64,000 nucleotides of DNA. Source: Cloeon dipterum (Eukaryota; Arthropoda; Insecta; Ephemeroptera; Baetidae). Under the pieces are notes generated by a model that was given only the letters and a program-made list of their open reading frames with translations, was not told where the DNA came from and searched no databases. Both the position numbers and the translations under genes were made by a program. Shown here piece by piece: positions 11,717-31,121 of this stretch. The stretch spans positions 8,060,001 through 8,124,000 of the forward strand of contig NC_088788.1 in NCBI RefSeq assembly GCF_949628265.1, given 5' to 3'. Positions within the stretch are counted from its first letter, which is position 1; the number at the start of each line of letters is the position of its first letter.

Positions 11717-12193
11717 TGTAGGGTACCTACATTCCGTCAAACAATGACCATTCTGCAACACACAAATTCACACAACAGACTAATCACATTGTTTGACGAG
11801 CATATATAAACCGACGCGACGCAATTCAAAAGAGAGAGAATTCCTGCAGCAGCCTAGACGACCGGACCAACCCTGAGGACAAACTGGACGAGGACTCTGT
11901 AAGACGTAAAGATCGCCATCGCAGTAGGACGATGTAGCTTCCGTCCCCGATGTTGTCGATCGCACGCCTGGGCTTAAGCGGTACCACACTTCGGATGCTG
12001 CGCCACGCTTCACCGAAGTCCCTGACGAACCCACTCGGACGCGTCCCGAGTCTTTATTCCGTCCCATTCTCCGAGCCTCACAATTCACATATATTCAGCC
12101 CCGCAGCCAAGTCTATTCATTTCCGATGTCGTCCCATTTCCACAAGTCGCAGTCCACACACGCAGCCCACAACTACAGCTTTAATAAAATTCA
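11717..12193 (+). mobile_element. Probable solo LTR of an LTR retrotransposon
   Basis: 477-bp block, GC-richer than its surroundings, starting TGTAGGG and ending TTCA. It is flanked by near-identical 5-bp sequences (TAATT before, TAATA after). It contains a TATA box (CATATATAAACC, about 11800) and an AATAAA near its right end, as expected of an LTR. No internal gag-pol region adjoins it. The family is not determinable from the LTR alone. The imperfect flanking duplication suggests it is not very recent. Confidence 0.42.
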
Positions 12194-12580
12194 TAATATA
12201 GGAAAATACTGCGCATCATAATTGCTTCCTATAAATTAATCAAATAAATACACATATTTCCATGATTTAAATTTATATAATTGACTTAAATCCATACTTT
12301 TTTCCTTGTGAAAAATCAAATTTATCGTTTGCCTTTTTTGGAAGAAAACATAAAATTTGAAGCAACCGGTTCATTAAATAGCCGAAATTCCTGTTCCACA
12401 CATCATAAATAGTTTGAAGCTAAAAAAATAGTTGAAATTAAACACCAATTCGCATTAGACGCGTTTTTTTATTCTTTGAGACACGACTGACTGCCAAAAT
12501 ACACAAGAAAGTGAAAATTTTCAAAAGGTAGTTAATAATTTACTAATAGATTAAAGCACTAAAAGTGTTAGAATTTCAGT
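12194..12580. other. Spacer, includes 3' flank of the chitin-binding gene
   Basis: AT-rich sequence without recognisable genes. It lies downstream of the minus-strand gene that ends at 12581. Confidence 0.4.
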
Positions 12581-15081
12581 TCAGAGTTGGCAGTTGGCCG
12601 AGATGGGCAGGTCGCACACCAACAGGATGGCATTGAACAAGGTGCCGGGAGGGCAGTCGATGAAGTGAGCCACGCCCTGCCAGTCGCACTGGCAGAATCC
12701 CTCGCACACCGTCGACGGCAAGTACACGCTCTCGCCGTTCGGTCCGTAGTTCACGTCGGGACACTTCAGCTGCGCCGGCAGGCACCGGAAGTCGCCCGCT
12801 GTGCCTGGCATAACAGTCCTACGAAAATTTGAAATTGTGTGTAAGGAAAATTGGTGAAAATCAAAGCTAACACCACATTTTGCCCCCCTTCGAATGCTGG
12901 AGTTGGGATAATGGTACCTCTGGCGGCTTTATGGTTGGGAAAAGGGCATTAAACTTATTCAGGGACGTTGAATTAATAATTAAATTGACAAGAAAATCTT
13001 CAGATGTTAGAATTATAAAATCAACCGCCATATTTACCTAATGGTGGCCAATAAATTTAAATATCGATCAAAGAAGAAACTTCTATTGGGTTTTTGGGTA
13101 ATTTTCATTAATTTTTTTACAAGAAAAATGGCTCGCCCGCATCCAAAAAATTCTAATAGAGGCTCACAGCTTTCAGAAATTAAAAATAAAATATAAATTG
13201 TTTTTTTACATCCTTTCTCCATTTTAAAATCCTTTCAAAGCATAATTCCAGTATTAAAGGGGGGATTATGTGGGGATTTTAATGCATTTTTCAAACCAAA
13301 GTAGTAATTTTACCTCGGAGGTTCGGTCGGGTTGACAGTGGTGCCACCCGGACCGCCAGTGGTTGTGGTCCTGGTGGTCGTGGGCCCCGTGGTTGTGGTC
13401 GTGGTGGTTGTGGTTGTAGTGGAAGTGGAGGTGGATGTGGAAGTTGGTCCTGGAGGTGTAGTGGTGGTGTTCGGGTCACTAGTTGTCGTCGGCGGTGTGG
13501 TCGTGCTGGTCGTCGTCGTCGTCTCTCCAGACGGCGTGGTTGTGGTCGATGCCGAGGTTGTGGTTGGATCCGGAGTTGTGGTTCGGGTCGTGGTCGGGGT
13601 CACGGAGCCAGAGGGCGTCGTAGTCGTCGTCACTCCTGGTGCGGATGTTGTATTGGCTGAAATCGGAATTTCTTTATTAAAGAATTTTCCTATTTTTAAT
13701 TTCATTTAAAAATATTATTTCGAATTTAAAGAATTTATTAAAATTTAAAGTATTACAACCTCCACCGCCGCCACCGCCGCCTCCACCACCTCCTCCTCCT
13801 CCTCCGCCTCCTCCACCGCCGCCTCCACCTCCTCCTGAAATCAGACAAAAATTTATAGATTAAAATCGATCGATTTTGACAATGAAACGCCAAGAATAGT
13901 GCGTCTTATCAGCTGAATTGTCAATAAAAGTGGCATATGGCTGGCATTAGAGCTTCTATCTGCGAATCTAGGCGCAGGATTAAGTTTTTAGCGTTGGCCG
14001 GACACTCTCGCCAGTCGTATCAAGAATATCATTGCGCTAGCCGTGATTTGCGCGGCTCGCCGCGTCAGATGTTTTATCGCAAATCCCAACGGCCACAATC
14101 TTTCTCAATTCGTCTCCCATTTGTTTTACACGATTTTTTTCTTATCAAAAGTCTGCGTTCGCGACCAATTTTGGTGCGACAACGACTTCTGAAATCGTGA
14201 CGTCCAAAGGAGCAACGCCTCTTAAGTTATACAGATTAAATTGTCCTCGTTTAAATGGAATTTCCAATTTTTTTTTTTTTTTCATCAACTTACCACCGCC
14301 GCCTCCTCCTCCTCCTCCTCCTCCACCGCCTCCGCCGCCACCTCCACCGCGAACAATCAGCCCACTGTTAAAATCCGGTTAGAAATTTCGTTGGAAAATC
14401 ATTTAATTAGATTTAATTACTTAGTGGCCCTGGATTGCACATTGGAAGTCAACAGAAGCAACACCAACGGAGCGATGACGGCTCCTGCTCTGAAAACTGG
14501 ATGCAGAAGTGGCAATAATTAGGATTTTTATTTATTCCATAATTAAATTTATTAAGATTGAAATAAAAATTCATTCTCAGACTCGAGGAGGTGTTCGAAA
14601 ATATATTCTTTCTTATCAGAGAAAAATATAAATCAGCAGTTTCATTAAAATAATTATTCTTGTAACGTTGCATGAAAAATTGGTGAGTATAATTTCGATT
14701 TCAAGAATTAAAAATAGTCTGGAGATCTATTTATATTTGAAACAAATTAAAAAATTTCAATATTTTATGCCAAACAATTCTCGCTTCTCTACAAATCCAG
14801 AAAGTAAGAATAATAGGCAAAATAAACAAAATACTTTACTATTTTTTAATTCTAAATACGATTTAGGGTGGTATTTTAATTTATAAAATTTATATTTTAT
14901 AAACTACAGTGTTTCACTGCTCATTTTAAGAAAAAAAATGTATTTACAATTATAATTAACGACTTATAAAGAATTTTAGTTTATCGCCTGGTTCAAAATA
15001 TCTTTTCAGGGTGCAAAACATTTGTATTATTAGAAATTGTAGTATGAAAATAGCTAAAAAGAGTGAGTAAATACCTTTCAT
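12581..15081 (-). CDS. Secreted mucin-like protein with polyglycine tract and chitin-binding (ChtBD2) domain
   Basis: Six exons read leftwards: 15081-15075, 14484-14421, 14364-14294, 13834-13760, 13656-13314, 12818-12581. They total 266 codons including the stop. The N-terminus is a signal peptide (MKGAVIAPLVLLLLTSNVQS). Exon 3 ends in a glycine run and exon 4 is 25 codons of glycine only. Exon 5 is a Thr/Ser/Pro-rich stretch of the kind that becomes O-glycosylated. Exon 6 is a peritrophin-A type chitin-binding domain with six cysteines (CLPAQLKCPD … CQCD … CPPGT … CD … C). A peritrophic-matrix or cuticle location is inferred. A TATA box (GTATAAAAG on the minus strand, about 15160-15170) lies some 85 bp upstream of the ATG. 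Intron 5 contains an inverted-repeat element at 12874-13272. Confidence 0.88.
12874..13272 (+). mobile_element. MITE family 2, copy a (intron of the chitin-binding gene)
   Basis: Ends are inverted repeats: CACATTTTGCCCCCCTTCGA… at the left and, read on the minus strand, CACATAATCCCCCCTTTAAT… at the right. Both continue to a conserved CTGGA.TT. The same termini occur at 25235-25377, 37693-37842 and 37962-38130. No coding capacity. Confidence 0.65.
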
Positions 15082-15154
15082 GCTCTTAGTCTGCGTAGTC
15101 GATGTAGCAGCTCCTCTCTCTGAGTGTTTTTCTGCATGTGATCCGATGTTGCGT

Positions 15155-15175
15155 GTCACTTTTATACACTCATGT
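15155..15175 (-). promoter_or_regulatory. TATA box of the chitin-binding protein gene
   Basis: The minus strand reads GAGTGTATAAAAGTGACACG, a good TATA element. It would start transcription about 55-60 bp upstream of the ATG at 15081. Confidence 0.6.
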
Positions 15176-16882
15176 TTTGCTTATCAAGCGCGAAAGGTGT
15201 TGACGCGCGGATTCTTTCGAGTGTCTTGATGTCGCCGCCTGTTCGCACTTACAATTAGTTCTCAGTTTTTTTTCTATCAAATGCAAATCATTTTCCAATT
15301 ATCTTTTTCGCACTCCTCCCCGCGTTTTCTCGTGCGGCACGTTTGAAGTGCGCAACGCGCTTAATTAAAAGTCACTTATCGCGGCGGCCAATTGGAAAAT
15401 AATTGTTGCATGATGAGTGCGGCTCTGATTAATCAAATTGTCACCTTGCTCTTCAATTTTGGCTCATTGTCGTCGCATTTTCGCTGGCCTTCCAGGATAA
15501 TCTCATTTTTTTACGAAATACCTAAAATTAATTTATTTTTTTTAAAAAAAAAATGCAAAGTCCAATATTTTTTCATCACGTTGTTGGTTGAAATTTCCGT
15601 GATTTGGGATTTTGACGGTCGCGTTGCACTTGCAGATTAGAAAATAATCTAGTCGTTTTAAGTTTAAGGTCGCACGCGTTGCAGCCTATTAGAACAAATA
15701 TTTCTGTGCGTTTTCTAGCTAGAATTCTATCGCTTATAATCTGGACATTTTCTTATCTCTACTGCTCTTCAAATTCAATAAGCATTTAAACAAGTTTTAT
15801 TGTGAGATTTTGATCTGTGCGTAAATAATTATCGCCTGCGATGCAAAAAAAAGAATTGCCGTGTAATTAATTATCAATATGTAAAATCAAGCAACCCTCT
15901 CTGATAAGCCCTGTTTTTACTCGGTAAACAGTAGTTTTTTATCAACACTTTTATAAAATACAATTTACTATAAGTGTATAAGATAGCTAAACCGAAGCTT
16001 AACCTTATTTACTAAGTTTTTCCGCATTGCTTCATTTCGATGTTGTAATTCTTGAGAGAGAATGTTGTTTTGTAGATCATTTTTTATATTTTGGGAAATA
16101 ATTAAGTTTTGTAACGCAAATAACTGTCTTTTAATACGTAATAATCAACAGAAACTCAATCACTGCTGATCGCTGCCAACCTGCGATGTTTATGTGCATT
16201 GCAGGTTGCATATTTTTGTCACACTGGCAGGCGCTATAGAATGTCGAAATTTAATGTAATTCGCTGAGCTAAAAACATTTAATAATAATTTAAAATGGAC
16301 TTATTCTCTTTGGAAATGTCGAATTTATTCTCATTGTATTGATAAAGGCTACCTCTGCAGTCCATTCGATACCAAAATACGCCAAAATAAATTAATTTAG
16401 TTGATCATGATCTTCCTAAATTCAACGAATCCAATGTTTCCCAGCAAAGAACTGGGTCCATTTTAATTTATCTCCATAATGTCACCCTCGATTGAGGTTC
16501 TCAACACAAAATCATATTGAGGAAACCTGAGTGTGCTGCGAAAATCGACCTGAAAACAGCAAAATATGCACCAGAACAGCCCAAACCAGGAATTACACGC
16601 GAGGCCGGCCGCTTTACACGCCTCTTTCGCGCCAAAAGCGTACCAAACACGCCGCCAGCGCCACCACCATCTTAGGCCGCGCCTCCTCCTCGCAACCGCC
16701 GGCTTGTGTGCATGTGTGTTGATGGTTGATGCTACACAACAGTCAAAGAGTTTGTATCGCTGCTCATTGTAAAGCGTACGTGGTATTTAGAGACTATAAG
16801 CAGCGTCCACGAGTGTCCAGACCCGTTTTTAGCCCTTCGCAGGGCCCTTGACCGTCGGCGAAGCAGATAAACAGCTTCCAAC
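15176..16882. other. Intergenic region between divergent genes, with RPB2 promoter at right
   Basis: AT-rich spacer with scattered GATA-type motifs (CTTATC). A more GC-rich stretch at about 16590-16870 lies just upstream of the RPB2 start codon and probably holds its promoter and 5' untranslated region. Short open frames there do not resemble proteins. Confidence 0.5.
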
Positions 16883-24581
<7,699 letters not shown>

Positions 24582-24861
24582 ATTTTTTGTTGTATGTTAT
24601 TGTATTTTAGCTTATTGTGTATGTCAAATCTGATTTTTCATACTAAAAATAAAGGGACTGAGATTTTACTGAGGACCAGCAAATTATTTTGTATTTTTTC
24701 CGGCCTTGACGGATTTTGTACCTTTAGAAAGTCATCAAATAAAATTAAACAGCGTCTCTAGTGTGTATCAAAAGATAAATCTTTATTTCTTTCAACAGTC
24801 TCTGTTTTGACTAGTCGTCCGCGGAAGACACCCTGAGCTTCTGAATTTTTATTTTTGTCCT

Positions 24862-27800
24862 TCACAAGCAGAAGCAGATGGGCTTGAGGAGGTAGTTGCT
24901 GACGCACCAGCTGGCGTTGCCGTAGAGGTTCATGCGGGCGACGGGGCCGTGCACTTCGTAACGGTTGTCGGCCACCTTGCTGACAGTGGCCTGGAAGTGG
25001 GCGTCGCCCGGCATTGTCCGAACCACGAGCTGCAGGTGGTGCTGGCCCATCTCGCGCGCCGACATCACAGAACCCACGCTCAGCGCCGCGCACTCCGGCG
25101 CAGACATCAGCGCCGTGTTCAGCCGGGCCACTACCGCCTCTGCCGCCTTGTGGGGCACGCTCCGCGTTTCCACAGGGCGACTCGTCTGATTTAAGGGAGA
25201 AATATAATTGATGGTTTAGTGGAATTTGAAACACCACATTAGCCCCCGTTGAAAGACTGGAAGTCTGTGTGATTTAAAAACGATTATGGGGCTTCGAAGG
25301 GGAGTTTTGAGAGGCTCTCTTCGACTTTACAAGGTGCTAAAGTGGCTATTCCAGTGCCAGGAGGGGGGCCTAGTGTGAAGTGTTGACTTTTCTTTTCTTA
25401 TAATTCGGCTTCCTGACCCCTTATTTATTAAAATTTAAGAGAAAAGTTTCCATTAGAGCCCTAATTTTAATGCTAACGACTTTTCTGGGAGCAATTCTCT
25501 CACCTGGCAAGTGCAGAAGGATTCAGGTATGCTGGCGGACTCGCAGGTCCTGTTCTCAGGGATGGATCTGAAAAGGCTGATTCCCCGTGTCGTGGTTCTC
25601 GGGTGTTTCAGCCCTTTGTCAGGGTGGATTAGATCCGTCAGGGTGGCGTGCAGGTCGAAGGGCGTCGTTAGCCGGGAAGCGGCGTTTTGCCTAAGGTTTC
25701 TAACTGCTTCAGGGTATAGCTTCTCGAACCAGGGTGGCAGCACCATGTACGCCGCTGGCAGGCAACTTTCTAGCCAACCCTGAAAATTCAAATACAATGT
25801 TTTTATTTTGCTATCAATTTAATTTTAATTCGAAACACACAAGAAAAATATTTTTTATTGCAAAATAGTCGTTTTTATTGTTCAACTAGCTGGTTTTTAT
25901 TTAAAAAAAAGGCAAAAATTTGAATGCGAGTTGGGAAATGCATATTTGCTTAAGGAAATATGAGAATTGTTTTAATAGCTAAAAGATTTTTATTTAAAAA
26001 TTATTAAAAAATTGATTTATATTGAAAATTTCTTATTTTAACTTAAATTTAGGGGTAGATTTTGGGTTATCTGACCTGGTAAGTGTCCCTGATGGGCCCC
26101 CAGCGCATGCCGTGGTCGCTGATGAAGAGGAGGGCGGTGCGGTTGAAGTCGATTGCGTTGACAGCGGCGGCGAAGGCGGCGTCGCCGATGTGCGGCATGG
26201 TGAGCACGTCGTGCGACACCGAGTTGGACCAGAAAAGGCCAAACCAGTTGGACTCGGCGAACCGCTGCCGCACCTTGGACAGGTAGCCCAGCAGGTTGTG
26301 CACCGTCAGCCTCGAGCCGCTGCACAGTTTCACGTTCCACTTTTTCAGGTGGCCAATTTGTTCCTCCGCGTTCTGGAAAAAAAAATTAGGACTTTTTGAC
26401 CTCGAAAAAGAAATTTTAATGACCTGGAGGAAAGGTCGAGCGTAGTAATCGGTGGGCTGTTGGAGGAATCCGGCCTTGGCATAGTTGAAGGTGGTCATCC
26501 AGGTGCTGTCCTCGGCGTAGACGGTGCGGAAGCCGGCATTGGCGAAGCGGCGCCACACGAAGGGACACGCGTCGATGGCCCGCTCCGGACCCGGCCACGG
26601 ACACAATTCTTTCAGCTCCGACTCGGCCAGGCCCGTCAGCAGCGGCATCAGGTTCGGAAAGGTGTTGTCCGCCACCTTGTTGTAGCCCAGCAGCGGCACG
26701 CCGCCCGCCGCCTCCAACGCCGCCACGCTCAACGGCAGCTCCCGCAGCATGTTCAGACGGGACACCGAGTCGATTCCCAAAATCACCACGCTTACCTGAT
26801 AAAAAGACAAATTTAAATATTTTTTATTTTACATTTATTTGGTTTTAATTTAATTTATAAAATCATATTAATTTTTGTAATCGTGACGTGTCATTTATAT
26901 CTAATATTTATAATTTCACTGGTTTTCTTCTAAAAAAAAAGATGATAAAGCCTGCATGCAAACTAGTCTTTACAAGAATATTTTAACGATATAAATAATT
27001 TTGATTTGGCCAGTTCATAAAAATTTACTTCTTGTTCAATTTGCGAACACAATAATAATTTTAAAGTAACAGTCTTTATGAAATTGTAAAAACATTTCAT
27101 CTCACCTGATTTGGGCTTTGGTCTGCATCTGTGCAGCGTCCCTCGACGTTCGGCTTGAGGGGCACGAAGGCGTGGAAGTCCTTGTAAGCGAGCTGCGGGC
27201 CGCCGCGCGTCGAATTCTTGTAGCACTCGACCCGCACGAACTCGTGCCGCTGCTCCACTCTGTCCCGGTTTTTGAACGGAATGCACATCTTGCTAAATCT
27301 GAAATTAATTTTAATTTATACAAGAAAAAATAACAAACTCGTTGAGTTTAGAAATTGATTAAAAGTCTGTTTGTTTTTAAAAGATTAACAACTATAAATA
27401 TTTTTTTTTTGCAATTCAGGCCTAATCAAAACAAGGAAACAAAGAAGTTTTTAGTTGATTGTTACTAACACGGATTTGTTGTCGACGCCAGCGGCGTCAG
27501 GCGCGGCCCTGGTGAAGGGCCGGTAGCAGCAGCTCAGGTTCTTGGCCAGCGAACTCAGGTAGAGCGAGTCCAGGTCGCTCTGCACCAACGCTGGACCGCG
27601 CGTCTTCAGTTTTCCCTGCAGAGGCCACCAATCCTTGTCGCACTAAACAAAATAAAAAAGGATTTTTTTCAATTTCTTATTTATTCAATAATACATTTTT
27701 CTATTACTTTTAAGCAGAAAATATTATTGAACAAAATGTTATTTTGAAAATCTCTCTATTTTGTTTATTTCTTGACAGTCCACATTTATTTATAAACATA

Positions 27801-28304
27801 TTAAAATTGAATTTAAAAATCGCCGAAATGCTAAATTATAATTAAAATCGTTCCATTTTCCGGGAAATTTTAAATTAAATTATGATATTTTGGTGTTATA
27901 CCTCTGGGGTCGGCTGAACGTCCTTGGTGAATTTGGCAATCATGGAATTGTTGGCTGGCATGTCTGGAATTTTACAGCCGATCGTGTCAATGAGAAAGGG
28001 TCCCTGGGCTGCGTTCTCCGTCTCTGACGACGTTACAGCAACATTTTGAAATTCAGTCTCTGCAAAAAAAAGGTTTATTTTATGAGTTATTTGTGATCTT
28101 CCAATATTTTAACAAGTTTTTTTTAAATTTAAACCAATTAATCAATGAATTAAATAAAAAATTTCACTCACCATTTGTAAAGTCGATGAAGGTTGGGTCC
28201 GGGTAGAGTTTGGCGGCGCCGAGGTCAGCGTTCTGCAGCACGTAGACGACGGCAGCGGCGCCGAAAAAGAGCAGCATGAAGACCAACTTGCGCCACCCGG
28301 CCAT
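24862..28304 (-). CDS. DUF229 family membrane-anchored protein (alkaline-phosphatase-like fold), gene 1
   Basis: Eight exons read leftwards: 28304-28172, 28059-27902, 27642-27470, 27298-27106, 26795-26424, 26372-26076, 25779-25504, 25185-24862. They give 641 residues. A short basic N-terminus is followed by a hydrophobic segment (LVFMLLFFGAAAVVYVL), so it is probably a type II membrane or Golgi protein with a luminal domain. Family motifs: Cys-rich N-terminal part, LGIDSVSRLN (about 226-235), NTFPNLMPLLTG, SVSHDVLTMP (His397, Asp398), FISDHGMRWG (Asp429, His430), RLTTPFDLHATL, and a C-terminal cysteine-containing domain. The Asp/His motifs resemble metal ligands of the sulfatase/phosphatase superfamily, but the DUF229 substrate is unknown to me. 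A pyrimidine-rich acceptor immediately before the ATG suggests an upstream exon, perhaps at 32245-32263. Intron 7 holds a MITE. Confidence 0.9.
25235..25377 (+). mobile_element. MITE family 2, copy b (intron 7 of DUF229 gene 1)
   Basis: 143-bp element whose ends are inverted repeats: CACATTAGCCCCCGTT…GACTGG at the left and, on the minus strand, CACACTAGGCCCCCC…CACTGG at the right. The termini match copies at 12874, 37693 and 37962. Confidence 0.65.
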
Positions 28305-28952
28305 CCCTGCGAGTGTCAAAGAAAACCATCCGCATTTCAGCCGGCGTGACAAAACTTTTATCTCTCTCGAGTGAGAGAAAGGGAGAGAGGAGGAAGAGTG
28401 CGAAAATGAAAATAAATAAATATGTATATATTTCGCGCCTGATCGAGATAGACGCGAGTGAATTGAGTTGTTTGTTTGTGCGGACGAGACAGGAAAGGCG
28501 AAAGAAAACACGCAATGCGCGCACATTTCGCCAAGCTTATGAAGCCGAGGACAATCAAAATTTCTGTCAAGTTGGCGAAATTTTTAGCAATTTCACGGAC
28601 AACTTTGTTGACTGCACTAATAAAACATACGCAACGCACACTTCCTATTCTGTTATATTCAATCCTGCATTTAAATTTATAAAAAAAAAATTAAAGGGCA
28701 AATTGTACAAACTCTCACCAGTTTAAACAATTTTTTATAATATATTTAACTATCTCATTACTTATGATTTTTTTAAAATTAAAAATCAAGGCTCAGGTTC
28801 CAGAGATTTCTTTTCTCTTTATTAGTTGTATGTATATACATATTTTATAGTAAACAAAACAGCTTTCTGTTTCGGCTGTGCATGCATTTTTCGTTATCGC
28901 TGAAGGGTTCAAAGGCGTCGGAACGAAATGGGAATAAGAAGCGTGATTGCGG

Positions 28953-31121
28953 ATGGATAAGTGCGATATGTTGCGTGGGCAACGGAAGACGCGGCTGCTG
29001 CTGCTGCTCGGCCTACTCATCGCGCTCTCTTTTCTGCGCTACGCCCTCCTCAGGGCCGTCCACCAAGCACGAGCCCAAAAGTCAACTCCCGACAGCAAAG
29101 GATGCCGCATTTTGAGCAGAAAATTCGGAGAAAAAGCTACAAACCGGACTCGAATTATTTGCAACCAAGAGCAGTCAGTTAAAGCGTTGTTTAAATTTAA
29201 TATTGTCTTTGAATGTATTTTTTTAGGAAATTTGCAAATGGGCAAAAGTGCTGTTATACAAATATTTTTGGAGTTTTTGGAGACGATGACAGCTTCAGGT
29301 ATTTTAAAAATAATTTAATTTCTATTTAAAATTACGAATGATTAATTTTTTCTTGATAACTTGTATGATTACCATTGCAGATTGCGCTGATTTATATTTT
29401 TTACCGAATTTCTGCGTTAACAATTTTGACACGGAGAAAGAAAAAATATTAATTTTCTTCGTATAATTTTTAAATTAGCTTAACAAGAAATTTAATTTTT
29501 CTTTTATTTATTTAATTGAAAAACGCTAAAAGGAGTAGGTTTCTTCAGCTTTAAGGAAATTTAAATTGTTAGATTGGGCGATGCTTGCCGGCCGATGGAG
29601 GAGCTGCTGGTGCCTGAGAGCGGCATGCAGTTGAGGGGAAACGACGTGCCCGAGTTTATTCGCGTTTCATGCGGATCAGACGAGAACGTGCACTTCAGAC
29701 CCTTCGTCCCCTTCAAAGATCAAGTGGAGGAAAGGTGCAACAAACTGCCAAAAAGACCGCATCAGGTGCAAAAAAATCATGAAAAAAATGGAATATTATT
29801 TAATTTAAATTTGAAGGTGAGCGTTTTATTATTTATAATTGACTCGAATTCGCGTTGGGGCGCCGAGCAAGAGTTTCCCTCGACGATGGACACTTTGAGG
29901 CGGATGTCGGCCGTGACTTTGAAAGGCCAGAGCGTGGTCGGCGACGACGCTTTCGCGAATTTGGTGCCGCTGCTGATGGGCCAGGCGGTGGACGAGCTGG
30001 ACGACGTTTGCGGCTGGCCCAGCCCCCGCCCCAAAAGACCGAAATTCGACCAGTGCCCGCACCTCTGGCGGAGCTTCGCCGAGCAAGGCTTCCGAACTCT
30101 GTTTGCTGACCTTCCCACCCAAGCAGCTATTTTTAATTCCCAGGTCGGCAAAATAAAAAATTAAACAAAAAAATATATTTGAATCGTTAAGGAGGGTGGT
30201 TTCGCGTCTCCGCCGACCGATTACTACCCCCGTCCCTTCTTCCTGGCCGCCGAGGGGACGTCAGGATGTGTGGGGCGTCGGACGGAGGCATCCGTGCTGC
30301 TCAGGTACGTGCAGACCTTCGTCAGGAGGTTCGCCTCCAGCAGATACCTGGCTGTGGTTCGAGTGGCCCGATCAGCCCCTGACCAAGCCTTGTCTGAGGC
30401 CCTCAAGACCCTGCGTAGACGAAAGCAACTAGAAAACACCGTCCTTGTCGTCCTCACCGCCGGAGAAATTCCTCCAAAGGTTTTTTAAACGAAAATTTTA
30501 ATAAAAAATAATATTTGTTTTAGTTAATTTTTGTAATTACTTTCGAAATATTTTTTATTAAATTTTTTGATATTAAATTATCTTCAAACACCATTTAGAA
30601 GGTCTTAAAAAGAAAATATATTAAATTCAGTTCCATGTTGCATTTTAAAACTATCCTCAAAATGGAAATTATTCTTGTATACGATCTAAATGGTTTCCGT
30701 TTATTTTAAATATTTAATTCATGGATTTCAGGGTGCAGTTGAGGAATTTCTGCCGTTGGTTTCAATTTCATTTCCAGCCTGGTTTGAGTCTAAATTTCCT
30801 GCGGCGATGACCAACCTGAGAAAAAATTCTGAAGACCGGCTGACGACGCCCTTCGACTTGCACCAGACCCTGAAGGACCTGGCCGAACCTTCCCGCACCC
30901 TGAATGCCGCCCACCTAAGCCAGAGACAAGCTGAACTTTCCAATTTATCAGTTAATACGAGACCTTTGAATTTATTTATTTCATTAATAATAATTTTTTT
31001 AAATCAGCCAAGGGGCGTGAGTCTGTTTTTGGAGATTTCGGACTGGAGGAACTGCTCGGTGGCACACGTCCCTCGCAGGTGGTGCCCCTGCCTCAACCCT
31101 AAGCCTGGATTGATTGACTGA
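28953..31121 (+). CDS. DUF229 family paralogue, gene 2, with lost His/Asp motifs
   Basis: Seven exons: 28953-29173, 29227-29298, 29573-29765, 29817-30143, 30192-30479, 30732-30950, 31008-31121. They give 477 residues. A basic start and a long hydrophobic segment (LLLLLGLLIALSFLRYALL) again suggest a type II anchor. It matches gene 1 exon for exon in the middle: EFIRVSC, FIIDSNSR, AFANLVPLLMGQ, DYYPRPFF, RLTTPFDLHQTLKDL, RGVSLFLEIS. Intron positions and phases are shared, so the two are old duplicates. It is shorter than gene 1. The SHD and SDHG motifs are gone (the second aligns with LTAGEIPPK), and the C-terminal cysteine domain of gene 1 exon 8 is absent. A non-catalytic role is inferred. 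The frame is intact, so it is not an obvious pseudogene. The exact exon 1 donor is my best choice among three nearby GTs. Confidence 0.8.

Noticed and set aside
13332-13709. Long valine-rich open frame on the + strand
   Set aside because: It is the antisense of the Thr/Pro-rich exon of the chitin-binding gene. ACC/ACG threonine codons read as valine on the other strand, and no signals support it.
16566-16772. Short + strand frames upstream of RPB2
   Set aside because: GC-rich promoter or leader sequence; composition is basic low-complexity, with no conserved motif.
30192-30310. Splice donor at CTGCTCAG|GTACGT inside DUF229 gene 2
   Set aside because: The frame is open across it and the following sequence continues the family alignment, so no intron is assumed here.
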